Shown here: piece after piece, positions 24,757 to 33,403 of the stretch
Position numbering within the stretch: position 1 is the first letter of the stretch
Layout: each line of letters begins with the position of its first letter
From: Kosakonia oryziphila
GTDB lineage: Bacteria > Pseudomonadota > Gammaproteobacteria > Enterobacterales > Enterobacteriaceae
Assembly (NCBI RefSeq): GCF_900094795.1
Contig: NZ_FMBC01000015.1
Span: 1-64,000, forward strand
Direction: 5' to 3'
Length of the DNA: 64,000 nt
Program-made: the position numbers and the translations under genes
The notes under the pieces: generated by a model
Seen by the model: the letters and a program-made list of their open reading frames with translations, nothing else
What the model was told of the DNA's origin: nothing
The model's database searches: none

Positions 24757-25751
24757 TGAGCCGCGTTGTTGTTCGCATGCTGTGGGGAATGCTGTTGCTG
24801 CTGCTCGGGTTAACTTTTCTGGCGAGCACGCAGGGTGCCATGCATCTGCCGCTCACCAGTCTGTGGCTGGCAGGCGATGAAGGGCTGCGCCAAATCTGGC
24901 TGACCATTCGCCTGCCGCGCGTGCTGTTGGCGCTTGTAGTCGGGGCGGCGCTGGCACTCTCCGGCTGCGTGATGCAGGGGCTGTTTCGCAACCCGCTCGC
25001 CGACCCAGGTTTGTTGGGGATCAGCAGCGGCAGCGCACTGGCGGTGGCCTGCTGGCTGGTATTGCCGCTGTCGGTACCCGCGCCGGTGGCGCTCTACGCA
25101 CCGATGGTGGCGGCCTTTATCGGTAGCCTGGCAGTGATGGTGGTTATCTTCCTGCTTAGCAAAGCCCTCGACAACACACTGTCGCGCTTGCTGTTGGTTG
25201 GCATCGCCATTAATGCCCTGTGCGGCGCGGCGGTAGGTGTCCTCTCCTGGCTGAGTAATGACGCCCAGCTTCGCCAGCTTTCACAGTGGGGAATGGGCAG
25301 CCTCGGCCAGGCGCAGTGGTCTACGCTTGCGCTCGCCGCCACGCTGATTGTGCCGTCATCGCTGGTGGTGTGGCGTGTTGCCCGTCAGCTCAATCTGCTG
25401 CAACTGGGCGATGAAGAGGCGCACTATCTCGGCGTCAACGTTCCGGCGCTGCAACGGCTGATGCTGCTCTGCAGTGCGCTGCTGGTAGCGGCGGCGGTCG
25501 CCATCAGCGGGATCATTGGTTTTATCGGCCTGGTGGTGCCGCACCTGGTGCGCATGTGGCTGGGGCCGGATCATCGCGCGCTGGTGCCTGGTTCGCTGCT
25601 GGCCGGGGCGATACTGCTGCTGATTGCCGATACCGCCGCTCGCACGCTGGTGGTTCCGGCGGAGATGCCGGTAGGGCTGCTCACCAGCCTGCTCGGCGCA
25701 CCGTGGTTTTTATGGCTGATTTTTCGACAACGAGGAACCGCGCATGGATAA
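24756..25751 (+). CDS. hmuU: Heme ABC transporter permease HmuU
   Basis: 331 residues, FecCD/BtuC-type permease with about ten membrane spans. Diagnostic segments: LRLPRVLLALVVGAALALSG, MQGLFRNPLADPGLLGISSGSALAV (split here), and GIIGFIGLVVPHLVRMWLGPDH, the coupling-helix region that touches the ATPase. It forms a homodimer in the inner membrane with HmuV. The start overlaps the hmuT stop by one base and the end overlaps hmuV by 8 bp, tight coupling of a single complex. Confidence 0.95.
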   Translation: MSRVVVRMLWGMLLLLLGLTFLASTQGAMHLPLTSLWLAGDEGLRQIWLTIRLPRVLLALVVGAALALSGCVMQGLFRNPLADPGLLGISSGSALAVACWLVLPLSVPAPVALYAPMVAAFIGSLAVMVVIFLLSKALDNTLSRLLLVGIAINALCGAAVGVLSWLSNDAQLRQLSQWGMGSLGQAQWSTLALAATLIVPSSLVVWRVARQLNLLQLGDEEAHYLGVNVPALQRLMLLCSALLVAAAVAISGIIGFIGLVVPHLVRMWLGPDHRALVPGSLLAGAILLLIADTAARTLVVPAEMPVGLLTSLLGAPWFLWLIFRQRGTAHG

Positions 25752-26523
25752 CACCTTAACCGCCGCGAATTTATGCCTGCAACGTGGGCAGCGCTGGGTT
25801 ATTGATGATGTGTCGTTAACGCTGAACGGCGGCGAACTGGTGGCGTTGATTGGCCCGAATGGCGCGGGGAAATCAACGTTGCTACGGTTGCTGAGCGGTT
25901 ATTTGTCCGCTGATGCAGGGGCGTGCCAACTGGAGGGGCGCGCACTGGGACAGTGGCCGGCAGAGACGCTCTCCCGCCGTCGGGCGGTAATGCTGCAACA
26001 AACGCAGTTGCGGTTTGACTGGTCAGTGGTGGCGATTGTCGCGATGGGGCGCGCGCCGTGGGGATCGCAACGTGAAACCGGGATTGTGCGTGACGTGTTG
26101 GCGCTAACCGGCTGCGATGAGCTTGCGCAGCGGCGCTATGCCACGCTCTCCGGCGGTGAGCAGCAGCGCGTACAACTGGCGCGCTGCCTGGCGCAACTGT
26201 GGCGCGACAGTGCGCCGGAAGGCTGGCTGTTTCTCGACGAACCCACGTCGGCGCTGGATCTTTACCACCAACAACAGTTGCTGCGACTGCTAAAAAAACT
26301 CACCGTCAGCGGTAAGTTGCACGTCTGCGTGGTGCTGCACGATCTGAATCTGGCAGCGCTGTGGGCCGATCGTATTCTGCTGTTGCATGAGGGAAGGCTG
26401 GTGGCGCAGGGTTTGCCGCAGCAGGTGATCAAGACGCCGGTGATTGCGCAGTGGTACGGCGCCGAGGTGCAGGTGAGCACACACCCAGGCAGCGGTGCGC
26501 CACACGTTTTCCTCTGCGCTTAA
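25744..26523 (+). CDS. hmuV: Heme ABC transporter ATP-binding protein HmuV
   Basis: 259 residues. Walker A GPNGAGKST near 37-45, Q-loop in VMLQQTQLRF, signature LSGGEQQRVQLARCLAQ, Walker B WLFLDEPTSALD and the switch His in VLHDLNLAA. It hydrolyses ATP on the cytoplasmic face to drive heme import through HmuU. The C-terminal part after the H-loop (LVAQGLPQQVIKTPVIAQWY) is typical of the iron-siderophore/heme subgroup. It is the last gene of the operon, and the convergent Anbu gene begins 10 bp beyond its stop. Confidence 0.95.
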   Translation: MDNTLTAANLCLQRGQRWVIDDVSLTLNGGELVALIGPNGAGKSTLLRLLSGYLSADAGACQLEGRALGQWPAETLSRRRAVMLQQTQLRFDWSVVAIVAMGRAPWGSQRETGIVRDVLALTGCDELAQRRYATLSGGEQQRVQLARCLAQLWRDSAPEGWLFLDEPTSALDLYHQQQLLRLLKKLTVSGKLHVCVVLHDLNLAALWADRILLLHEGRLVAQGLPQQVIKTPVIAQWYGAEVQVSTHPGSGAPHVFLCA

Positions 26524-26533
26524 ATCGCCGGGT

Positions 26534-27268
26534 TCAGGGTTGTGTGGGGAAGGGCGTCAACTGGCGGAAGGTGTTGAGCAGCCCTTCGGACCAGGCTTTG
26601 CGGATGGCAATAAAATAGGGATCACTTTCAATAATCCGCTGCTGTTCGCGGGCATGGAAGCTGTCGCGACGGTAGATCATTACATCCAGCGGCATACCGA
26701 CGGAGAGATTGCTGCGCAGCGTGGAGTCGATCGAGATCAGCGCGCAGCACATCGCCTGCTCCAGCGGCGTATCCGGCGTTAACACCCGATCGATAATCGG
26801 TTTACCGTACTTGCTTTCGCCAATCTGGAAGTAGGGCGTGTCGTTGGTCGACTCGATAAAATTCCCTTCCTGATAGATATGAAACAGCCGGTGCTCTTCG
26901 TTGCCAATCTGCCCGCCCAGCAGCATGTTGCAGCCAAAGTTGGTGTTGCTGCCGTTTTGCTGCGCCTTGCTGTCGCGGTGGATAACTTCCCGCACCGTTT
27001 CACCCACCAGCGTTGCGGCATCGTACATTGTTTCGGCCTGCATCAGGTTGGGCGTCTGCTGGCTCTCAATACGTGAGGCCAGCAGAGTGATGATGCTCTG
27101 CGTGGTCGCCAGATTACCGGCGGACTGGATCACCAACACCCGTTCGCCTTCACGCTGAAAAACGTGAAGTTTTTTGAACGTCGCAATGTGATCGACGCCC
27201 GCATTGGTCCGGGAGTCAGAAGCGAAGACCAGCCCGTCACACAGACGCATGGCCACACAGTAGGTCAT
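26534..27268 (-). CDS. Proteasome-type protease Anbu (BPH)
   Basis: 244 residues, an Ntn-hydrolase related to proteasome beta subunits (ancestral beta subunit, Anbu). I start it at the ATG at 27266-27268, so that Thr follows Met directly (MTYCVAMRL): that Thr would be the N-terminal nucleophile after Met removal; AGGTG lies 6 bp upstream. Other family blocks are GLVFASDSRTNAGVD, NTNFGCNMLLGGQIG and the acidic DVMIYRRDSF. Anbu forms helical or ring assemblies of uncertain activity. It is the last gene of an operon with a transglutaminase, an alpha-E protein and a circularly permuted ATP-grasp, the canonical Anbu cluster. Confidence 0.92.
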   Translation of the reverse strand: MTYCVAMRLCDGLVFASDSRTNAGVDHIATFKKLHVFQREGERVLVIQSAGNLATTQSIITLLASRIESQQTPNLMQAETMYDAATLVGETVREVIHRDSKAQQNGSNTNFGCNMLLGGQIGNEEHRLFHIYQEGNFIESTNDTPYFQIGESKYGKPIIDRVLTPDTPLEQAMCCALISIDSTLRSNLSVGMPLDVMIYRRDSFHAREQQRIIESDPYFIAIRKAWSEGLLNTFRQLTPFPTQP

Positions 27269-27303
27269 TACCACACCTTTTTACATAACAGTTGACGCTA
27301 TTG

Positions 27304-28119
27304 CTACTGAACCTGTTGCTGCTGTTGCGTAAACAGGTTCACTTCAGCGGTGGAAAACAGCTCTTCGCAGCCGCCGCCTAAACGGCTGCCGCGCACCGGA
27401 CAGGCATCCAGATAATCCATCCCTACCGCCAGCCGCAGATGCTGGTTGAGCCGGCGGGTATCGTTGGTGATATCAAAACTGTGCCAGCGGTCATTGATCC
27501 AGGCTTCCGCCCAGGCATGCATCGCCACGTGCTCGGTATCCTGGCTATAGACATAACCGCTGACATAGCGCGCCGGGATCTTCAGGCTACGGCAGCAGGC
27601 CAGAAAGACATGGGTATGATCCTGGCAGACGCCTTTTCCTTTGGCGAATGCGTCCGCTGCGCTGTCCTGTACATGCGTTGCGCCGGGAGTATACGGCATT
27701 TTTAGTCGTAATTCCGCCATCAGCGATGTGAGACTCTCTTCGGGCGCCGCTTCCCGGTAATAGCGGCTGGCAAAACTGCGGATCAGATCGTCCGCTTCCG
27801 TCAGCGGCGTGACACGTAAAAAGACCAGCGGCGATAACATTTCATCGCTGTTATCCTGGCTCTCTTCCACATTATCGGCGATTTCCACCACCCCTTGAGC
27901 GTGGATAAAAATCTCCTGGTGCGGGCTATCCAGCGTCAGCACATGCATCAGGTTGCCATAAGCATCACGGGTGGCGACGGCCGAGGCAGGTAGCGTCAGT
28001 TTCCACTCGCTAACCTGCTGGCGCGCGGAAGTTTGCGGCGTCAGTCGCAGATACTGCGTGCTGAATTTCACCTCTTCATCGTACTGGTAATGCGTTAAAT
28101 GGTTGATGGTGAGTTTCAT
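27304..28119 (-). CDS. Transglutaminase-like cysteine peptidase of the Anbu operon
   Basis: 271 residues. N-terminal transglutaminase-N domain (MKLTINHLTHYQYDEEV, about 1-80), then the catalytic core with Cys in GKGVCQDHTHVFLACCRSL, His in HAWAEAWINDRWHSFD and Asp in FDITND. The fold is a papain-like amide hydrolase or transferase. In this operon type it is thought to act on a peptide or peptide-like product of the ATP-grasp partner; the substrate is not known. Its start overlaps the stop of the alpha-E gene by 4 bp (ATGA). Confidence 0.9.
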   Translation of the reverse strand: MKLTINHLTHYQYDEEVKFSTQYLRLTPQTSARQQVSEWKLTLPASAVATRDAYGNLMHVLTLDSPHQEIFIHAQGVVEIADNVEESQDNSDEMLSPLVFLRVTPLTEADDLIRSFASRYYREAAPEESLTSLMAELRLKMPYTPGATHVQDSAADAFAKGKGVCQDHTHVFLACCRSLKIPARYVSGYVYSQDTEHVAMHAWAEAWINDRWHSFDITNDTRRLNQHLRLAVGMDYLDACPVRGSRLGGGCEELFSTAEVNLFTQQQQQVQ

Positions 28120-29045
28120 AGAGCCTCCAGATAAGTCTGGCGAATGCTGTCGGCCAGCTCATTGATTTGGGTGAGGAAGTGGTTCAGCCAGCTTTGTAGC
28201 CCCAGCGACATCACTTCGTCGAGAGAACCAAAGCGCAGTTCCACATGCAACAGGTGCGCCTGGCGTAGCGGAACATGCGCCCGCGTGTTACCGATCATTT
28301 CCAGTTGCTGCACCAGATCCGCCACGCAGGCATGCAGCGAACGCGGCACATCATTACGAAACACCAACAGTTCGCTGACGGTTTCGCGGCTGATCGGCTG
28401 GCGGTAGATGCTGTGATAGGCCTCGCGGGCGCTCACGGCGCGCAGCAGGGTATCGAGGCGATAATATTCACGCACCGGATCCGGATCGTTGTTCAGTTGC
28501 TGATCTTTAAGCGCCAGCAGTTGGGCGGTGGCGTAGGCGCGCTCAATCAGCGTACCGACACGGATAAAACATTGTGCGTCGTTGCGCAGTAGCGTGCCGA
28601 ACATCGCGCCGCGAAACAGATGAGAGCGCTCTTTCACCCAGTCAAAAAAGGTATCAATACCGATTTTATCCACCCCGGACTGACGCAGATTGCGGATGTC
28701 AATACGCGTGGTGTTGATGCACTCCCACACTTCTGACGACAGGCTGCCGCGTACCGCGTGGGCGTTATTCCACGCCATTTCAATACAGCTATAAATGCTG
28801 CTGGGGTTGTGGCTATCGAGGGCGAAGAAGTTCAGCAGGTTGTTCATGGAAAAGCGGGCGTAACGCTGCTGAAACAGCTCATGAGAAAAGGTGAGATTCA
28901 GCGGCAGCGCCAAATCGTGTTGCTGCTGGCGGTGGCGTGGCATCATCGACAGCTTCCAGGTGACATCCAGCACCCGGGCAAAACTCTCTGCCCGCTCCAG
29001 GTAGCGGGCCATCCAGTATAGTTCGCTGGCTGTGCGGCTTAGCAT
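28116..29045 (-). CDS. Alpha-E domain protein of the Anbu operon
   Basis: 309 residues, DUF403/alpha-E family, wholly helical. Starts MLSRTASELYWMARYLERAESFAR, which is the family hallmark, and ends LADSIRQTYLEAL. It contains repeated Arg/Glu-rich helices with no recognisable catalytic motif. Always found with circularly permuted ATP-grasp proteins, probably as a subunit or partner. The start overlaps the ATP-grasp stop by one base, and its end overlaps the transglutaminase start by four, so all three are co-translated. Confidence 0.9.
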   Translation of the reverse strand: MLSRTASELYWMARYLERAESFARVLDVTWKLSMMPRHRQQQHDLALPLNLTFSHELFQQRYARFSMNNLLNFFALDSHNPSSIYSCIEMAWNNAHAVRGSLSSEVWECINTTRIDIRNLRQSGVDKIGIDTFFDWVKERSHLFRGAMFGTLLRNDAQCFIRVGTLIERAYATAQLLALKDQQLNNDPDPVREYYRLDTLLRAVSAREAYHSIYRQPISRETVSELLVFRNDVPRSLHACVADLVQQLEMIGNTRAHVPLRQAHLLHVELRFGSLDEVMSLGLQSWLNHFLTQINELADSIRQTYLEAL

Positions 29046-30478
29046 TATTCGTCCTCCTCCATCACCCAGGTATCTTTGGTCCCGCCGCCCTGCGACGAGT
29101 TCACCACCAGCGAACCTTCGTTCAGCGCCACGCGCGTCAGGCCGCCCGGCACCAGGCGAATCTCTTCGCCGGAGAGCACAAACGGGCGCAGATCGATGTG
29201 GCGCGGCGCCAGTCCCTCTTCGACAAAAGTCGGGCAGGTTGAGAGCGCCAGCGTCTCCTGACCAATATAGTTGCCGGGGTTTGCCAGCAACCGCTTGCGG
29301 AAATCCTCAATCTGCTGGCGGGTCGATTTTGGCCCGACCAGCATTCCGTATCCGCCCGCACCGTGAACCTCTTTCACCACCATGCTGTCGAGATGGGCCA
29401 GCACATAGTTAAGATCGTCAGGTTTACGGCACTGCCAGGTGGCAATATTGCCAAGAATTGGCTCCTCGCTGAGGTAGAAGCGGATCATGTCCGGCACATA
29501 GGGGTAAATGGATTTATCATCGGCAACGCCAGTACCGATCGCGTTCGCCAGCACTACGCCGCCCGCCCGGTAGACTGACAGCAGGCCCGGAACACCGAGC
29601 ATCGAATCGGCATGAAACGCCAGCGGATCGAGATACGCGTCGTCAATGCGACGGTAGATCACATCCACCCGGCACGGGCCTTCAGTGGTGCGCATATAGA
29701 CCGCGCCGCCTTTGACGAACAGGTCAGCGCTTTCTACCAGCTCCACGCCCATCTGCTGTGCCAGAAAACTGTGCTCGAAATAGGCGCTGTTAAAACGCCC
29801 TGGCGTCATCACTACCACCGTGGGATCGTCCACCGGGGTACTCTCACGCAGAGTTTGTAGTAGATAGCCGGGATAGCGCTCCACCGGCGCAATATGCTGG
29901 CTGGCGAAGAGATCCGGGTAGAGGCGCATCATCATCTTGCGGTTCTCCAACATATAGGAGACGCCGGACGGGGTGCGCAGGTTATCTTCCAGTACGTAAT
30001 AGCGACCATCGCTGTTACGTACCATATCGATACCGGTGATGTGAGCATAAATATTGTTATGCAGATCTACGCCCTGCATACAGGGCTGGTACTGCTCATT
30101 TGCCAGAACCTGCTCGCGCGGGATAATACCGGCGTTGAGAATATTTTGCTGATGATAGATATCGTACAGGAAAGCATTCAGTGCTTTGACGCGCTGGTGG
30201 ATGCCCTGATCAAGGATGCGCCATTCATGGGCCGGGATAATTCGCGGTACGCTGTCAAAGGGGATCAGCCGTTCAGTGCCGCCCTCTTCACCATAAACGT
30301 TGAACGTAATACCCACCCGGTGAAATAACAGTTCTGCCTGTTCTTTCTTTTGATGGATGGCGTGCTGGTCGGTCTGTTGAAGCCACTGCCACCAGGCATC
30401 GTAATGCTGGCGTTGACTGCCCTCTGCGCTGAGCATCTCATCGTAGTAAGGTGCTGTCGGAAGCGTTATTTTTATCAT
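29045..30478 (-). CDS. Circularly permuted ATP-grasp protein of the Anbu operon
   Basis: 477 residues from ATG 30478 (CAGGGG 6 bp upstream); longer upstream starts lack support. Domain CP_ATPgrasp: RIIPAHEWRILDQGIHQRVKAL, GIDMVRNSDGRYYVLEDNLRTPSGVSYM (DNLRTPSG is the family motif), VVKEVHGAGGYGMLVGP (ATP lid and glycine-rich loop) and HIDLRPFVLSG. ATP-grasp enzymes join carboxylates to amines or thiols using acyl-phosphate intermediates, so a small peptide or amide product is expected. First gene of the Anbu operon. The actual substrate is unknown. Confidence 0.9.
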   Translation of the reverse strand: MIKITLPTAPYYDEMLSAEGSQRQHYDAWWQWLQQTDQHAIHQKKEQAELLFHRVGITFNVYGEEGGTERLIPFDSVPRIIPAHEWRILDQGIHQRVKALNAFLYDIYHQQNILNAGIIPREQVLANEQYQPCMQGVDLHNNIYAHITGIDMVRNSDGRYYVLEDNLRTPSGVSYMLENRKMMMRLYPDLFASQHIAPVERYPGYLLQTLRESTPVDDPTVVVMTPGRFNSAYFEHSFLAQQMGVELVESADLFVKGGAVYMRTTEGPCRVDVIYRRIDDAYLDPLAFHADSMLGVPGLLSVYRAGGVVLANAIGTGVADDKSIYPYVPDMIRFYLSEEPILGNIATWQCRKPDDLNYVLAHLDSMVVKEVHGAGGYGMLVGPKSTRQQIEDFRKRLLANPGNYIGQETLALSTCPTFVEEGLAPRHIDLRPFVLSGEEIRLVPGGLTRVALNEGSLVVNSSQGGGTKDTWVMEEDE

Positions 30479-30649
30479 TGTCATCCCCTGCATTCCGTGT
30501 GTGAAGATTCTGTAAAAATGCAGAAAGCATGCCAGCATGGCTGACAATGCGTTTTCCTGGTGAGTACAGGCGCAAATGCACCATTTTGATGCGAAGCGCA
30601 GCGGCAGCGCGCTAAAGTGGTGTGAAATGTAAGCGTAGCTGCACCTGTG

Positions 30650-30785
30650 CTAACGGCGTTTCGCATCCGTCGGGCTGACCACCGGACCGAGCGCAACACC
30701 CGCCCACTTTTTCGCGCTCAGGCGTTCACCAAAAAAACGCGATGCCCGCCAGCATCATTAATTTCCGGTAATCAATGGCCCACAT
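30650..30785 (-). pseudogene. DMT/EamA-type transporter, C-terminal remnant
   Basis: With AAGGAG upstream, an ATG at 30783-30785 opens MWAIDYRKLMMLAGIAFF, then TGA in frame. Removing one A from the seven-A run at 30731-30737 continues GERLSAKKWAGVALG, a hallmark of the last helix pair of drug/metabolite transporters, and ends PVVSPTDAKRR at a TAG (30650-30652). Most of the gene has been deleted. It is divergent from the LysR gene at 30901, a common pairing, so this is probably its former target. Confidence 0.5.
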
Positions 30786-30900
30786 TGTGCAACTCCTTAT
30801 GTCGCGTTTTTAACCAGAGATGTTTTACCCGGCGGCATCAGGCTGACAAACCAGCATTTTTGCTACAGTTTAGTTGCACTTAATTATGCGGAGAACCGCA

Positions 30901-31800
30901 ATGACCCTACCGCCCCTTCAGGCATTAATCTGTTTTGCTACCGTCGCCCGACACAGGAGTATGAAAGCGGCGGCCGAGGAGTTATGCATTACCGCCAGTG
31001 CCGTGAGCCAGCAAATCGGCAGGCTTGAGGCGTGGCTGAATGTCCGGCTGTTTATGCGCGGGCCACGTTTTCTGGCGCTGACGGCAGAAGGGCACATTTA
31101 CCTGCGTGCTATCCAGCCTGCGTTTAACCAGATATCGCAGGCCACACAGCGTGTGGTGGATAACGCCTGCCAGAGCAAAATCACTGTCAGTTGTACGCGT
31201 GGTTTTGCCATTCAGTGGTTGTTGCCGCGATTGGGTGCTTTCGAAAAACTGCATCCCGGCGTGGAGGTGCAGATTAATACCACTAATCGTGTGGTCAATT
31301 TGAGCAGTGAAGGGATCGATTTTGCCGTGCGTCACGGCGCGGGCGTATATCCGGGGCTTCAGTCGCACTGCCTGGTGAACGACCATCTGTTGCCGGTATG
31401 CAGCCCTGCGCTGCTGGCGCAAAACCGGCCCGGTTCGCCGCGCGAATTATTGAATTACCCGTTGCTGCACGATGAGCATCGGTTGGACTGGCGTTTATGG
31501 TTCGACACGCAGGGCATAGATGATGTGGATACCGATAAAGGGCCGGTGTTTATCGATTCGAACGGTGTGATTGAAGCCGCGCTTGCGGGCCGGGGCGTTG
31601 CGCTGGTGCGCCGTGTGTTGGTGGCGGAGGCATTGAGCCGCGGGCGTTTGATCTGCCCACTGGCCATTACCGCTGCCTCACCGATTGCCTATTATCTGGT
31701 GTACGACGAATCCGCCGTATTACAGCGAATGAGCCGGGATTTCCGCGACTGGTTGCTGGCAACGGCGGCTTCAGCGGAGCATCGCTGGCCGCAACCGTGA
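30901..31800 (+). CDS. LysR-family regulator, GcvA-like
   Basis: 299 residues from ATG 30901 (GGAG 7 bp upstream; longer in-frame starts have no ribosome site). HTH: LQALICFATVARHRSMKAAA, AVSQQIGRLEAWLNVRLFMR. Effector domain with GVEVQINTTNRVVNLSSEGIDFAVRHGAG, the GcvA/AmpR-like subgroup signature (FAVRHG), and ending in YYLVYDESAVL. GcvA-like regulators often control a divergent transporter or enzyme; here the divergent gene is a decayed DMT exporter, so the regulator may be orphaned. The stop is followed by a short CCGTGA/TCACGG dyad. Confidence 0.88.
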   Translation: MTLPPLQALICFATVARHRSMKAAAEELCITASAVSQQIGRLEAWLNVRLFMRGPRFLALTAEGHIYLRAIQPAFNQISQATQRVVDNACQSKITVSCTRGFAIQWLLPRLGAFEKLHPGVEVQINTTNRVVNLSSEGIDFAVRHGAGVYPGLQSHCLVNDHLLPVCSPALLAQNRPGSPRELLNYPLLHDEHRLDWRLWFDTQGIDDVDTDKGPVFIDSNGVIEAALAGRGVALVRRVLVAEALSRGRLICPLAITAASPIAYYLVYDESAVLQRMSRDFRDWLLATAASAEHRWPQP

Positions 31801-31932
31801 TTTCACGGCCATGTCCGATGGCGTAAACGCGTGTCGGGAATGGCATTTATCACGCCAGGAAAAGGTGGTAGCCGCTCACCTGTAGACAAGGTAGGGCAGA
31901 GCCACCACCCGGCATCATGCAACAAATATGGC

Positions 31933-32628
31933 TTACCCGCCGAGATACATCTTTTTCACTTCCGGGTTGGCGAGCACCTCCTGCGCCGCGCCGGAAAGCA
32001 CAATTTTACCATTCTCCAGCACATAGGCGCGATCGGCGATGGTCAGCGCCGCAGTGGCGTTTTGCTCCACCAGCAGAATAGTGATGTTCTCTTCGCGCAA
32101 CTGGCGGATGATGGTAAACAACTCGCCCACCACTTTCGGGGCGAGGCCGAGGCTTGGCTCATCCAGCATCAATAATACCGGCTCACTCATTAATGCGCGG
32201 GCTATCGCCAGCATCTGCTGCTCGCCACCGCTCATGGTACCCGCCATCTGTTTACGCCGCTCCTTCAGGCGCGGAAACAGAGTAAACATACGATCCCGCA
32301 GGTGGGTAAAGTTTGCGAGGTTGTTATACGCCCCCATACGCAGGTTTTCTTCGATGGTCAGGTTGGTGAAGATTTTGCGGCCTTCCGGCACCAGCGCCAG
32401 CCCTTTACGCACAATATGGTGCGTCTGGCTGCGCGAGATATCCTCATTGAGAAAATTCACCGTTCCGGTTGAGCGCACCAGATTGATGATGCCGTTCAGC
32501 GTTGAGGTTTTTCCCGCGCCGTTGCTGCCAATCAGCGTAACAATTTCACGGTCGTTGATCTCAATATCAACGCCTTTCAGCCCCTGAATGACGCCGTAAA
32601 ATACCTTTAACTCGTGGGCGCTAAGCAT
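31933..32628 (-). CDS. Branched-chain-type ABC transporter ATPase LivF-like
   Basis: 231 residues, the smaller of the two ATPases of a HAAT-type importer. Walker A GSNGAGKTST near 34, signature MSGGEQQMLAIARALM, Walker B LLMLDEPSLGLAP, H-loop LLVEQNA. It ends KKMYLGG, as LivF proteins do. The first 8 bp overlap the end of the livG-like gene. Part of a five-gene operon for periplasmic-binding-protein-dependent uptake of an amino acid or amide. Confidence 0.93.
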   Translation of the reverse strand: MLSAHELKVFYGVIQGLKGVDIEINDREIVTLIGSNGAGKTSTLNGIINLVRSTGTVNFLNEDISRSQTHHIVRKGLALVPEGRKIFTNLTIEENLRMGAYNNLANFTHLRDRMFTLFPRLKERRKQMAGTMSGGEQQMLAIARALMSEPVLLMLDEPSLGLAPKVVGELFTIIRQLREENITILLVEQNATAALTIADRAYVLENGKIVLSGAAQEVLANPEVKKMYLGG

Positions 32629-33403
32629 AACGTACCTCTCCCAGGTAGGCGGAGATCACCTCCGGATGTTGGATCGCCTCAGACATCAGGCCGCTAAACA
32701 GCGGTTTGCCATACTCCAGCACCATTACCCGTTCGCATAATGCGTTGACGAAAGGCATGTCATGTTCAATAAGCAGCACACTCAGTTGATAATCCTTGCG
32801 CATACGAAAAATCAGCCCGGCCAGATCTTCCGTCTCCTTCGGGTTCATCCCGGCGGCGGGTTCATCCAGCAACAACAGTTGCGGCGCTGTTGCCAGCGCG
32901 CGGGCAATTTCCACTTTACGTTGGTTGCCATAACTTAGATTGGTGGCCTGCAAATCGGCGTACTCAGCAATGCCGATATATTCCAGCAGTTCCAGAGCCT
33001 TTGCCCGCGCGGCGCGTTCAGCCGGGAAATAGCGGCCAATATGCAGCGCCGCTTCCAGCAGCGAATAGCGGCTGGCGTGATCCAACCCGACCATCACGTT
33101 TTCCAGCACCGTCATCGAGTTAAACAGGCGGATATTCTGGAAGGTACGCGCAATACCAGCATTCACCACCTGGTTGGGCTTCAGCCCTTTGATCGATTTC
33201 CCCGCCAGCGTTACGCAACCGCTGGTGGGTTTGTAGTTAGCAGTGATGACGTTAAACAGCGTAGTTTTCCCTGCGCCATTGGGGCCGATAAGGCCGAAAA
33301 TCTCAGCTTCATCGACATGAAAACTGACGTTGTCGATGGCCCGCAACCCGCCGAACTGCATCACAATATTCTCGACTTGCAGGATGACATTATTTGCTGT
33401 CAT
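32621..33403 (-). CDS. Branched-chain-type ABC transporter ATPase LivG-like
   Basis: 260 residues. Walker A GPNGAGKTTL near 40, the long insertion IARTFQNIRLFNSMTVLENVMVGLDH typical of LivG, signature LSYGNQRKVEIARALA, Walker B LLLLDEPAAGMNP and switch LIEHDMPFV. It pairs with LivF on the cytoplasmic side of the LivHM permease. Start overlaps the LivM-like gene by 14 bp; end overlaps LivF by 8 bp. Confidence 0.94.
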   Translation of the reverse strand: MTANNVILQVENIVMQFGGLRAIDNVSFHVDEAEIFGLIGPNGAGKTTLFNVITANYKPTSGCVTLAGKSIKGLKPNQVVNAGIARTFQNIRLFNSMTVLENVMVGLDHASRYSLLEAALHIGRYFPAERAARAKALELLEYIGIAEYADLQATNLSYGNQRKVEIARALATAPQLLLLDEPAAGMNPKETEDLAGLIFRMRKDYQLSVLLIEHDMPFVNALCERVMVLEYGKPLFSGLMSEAIQHPEVISAYLGEVRYA

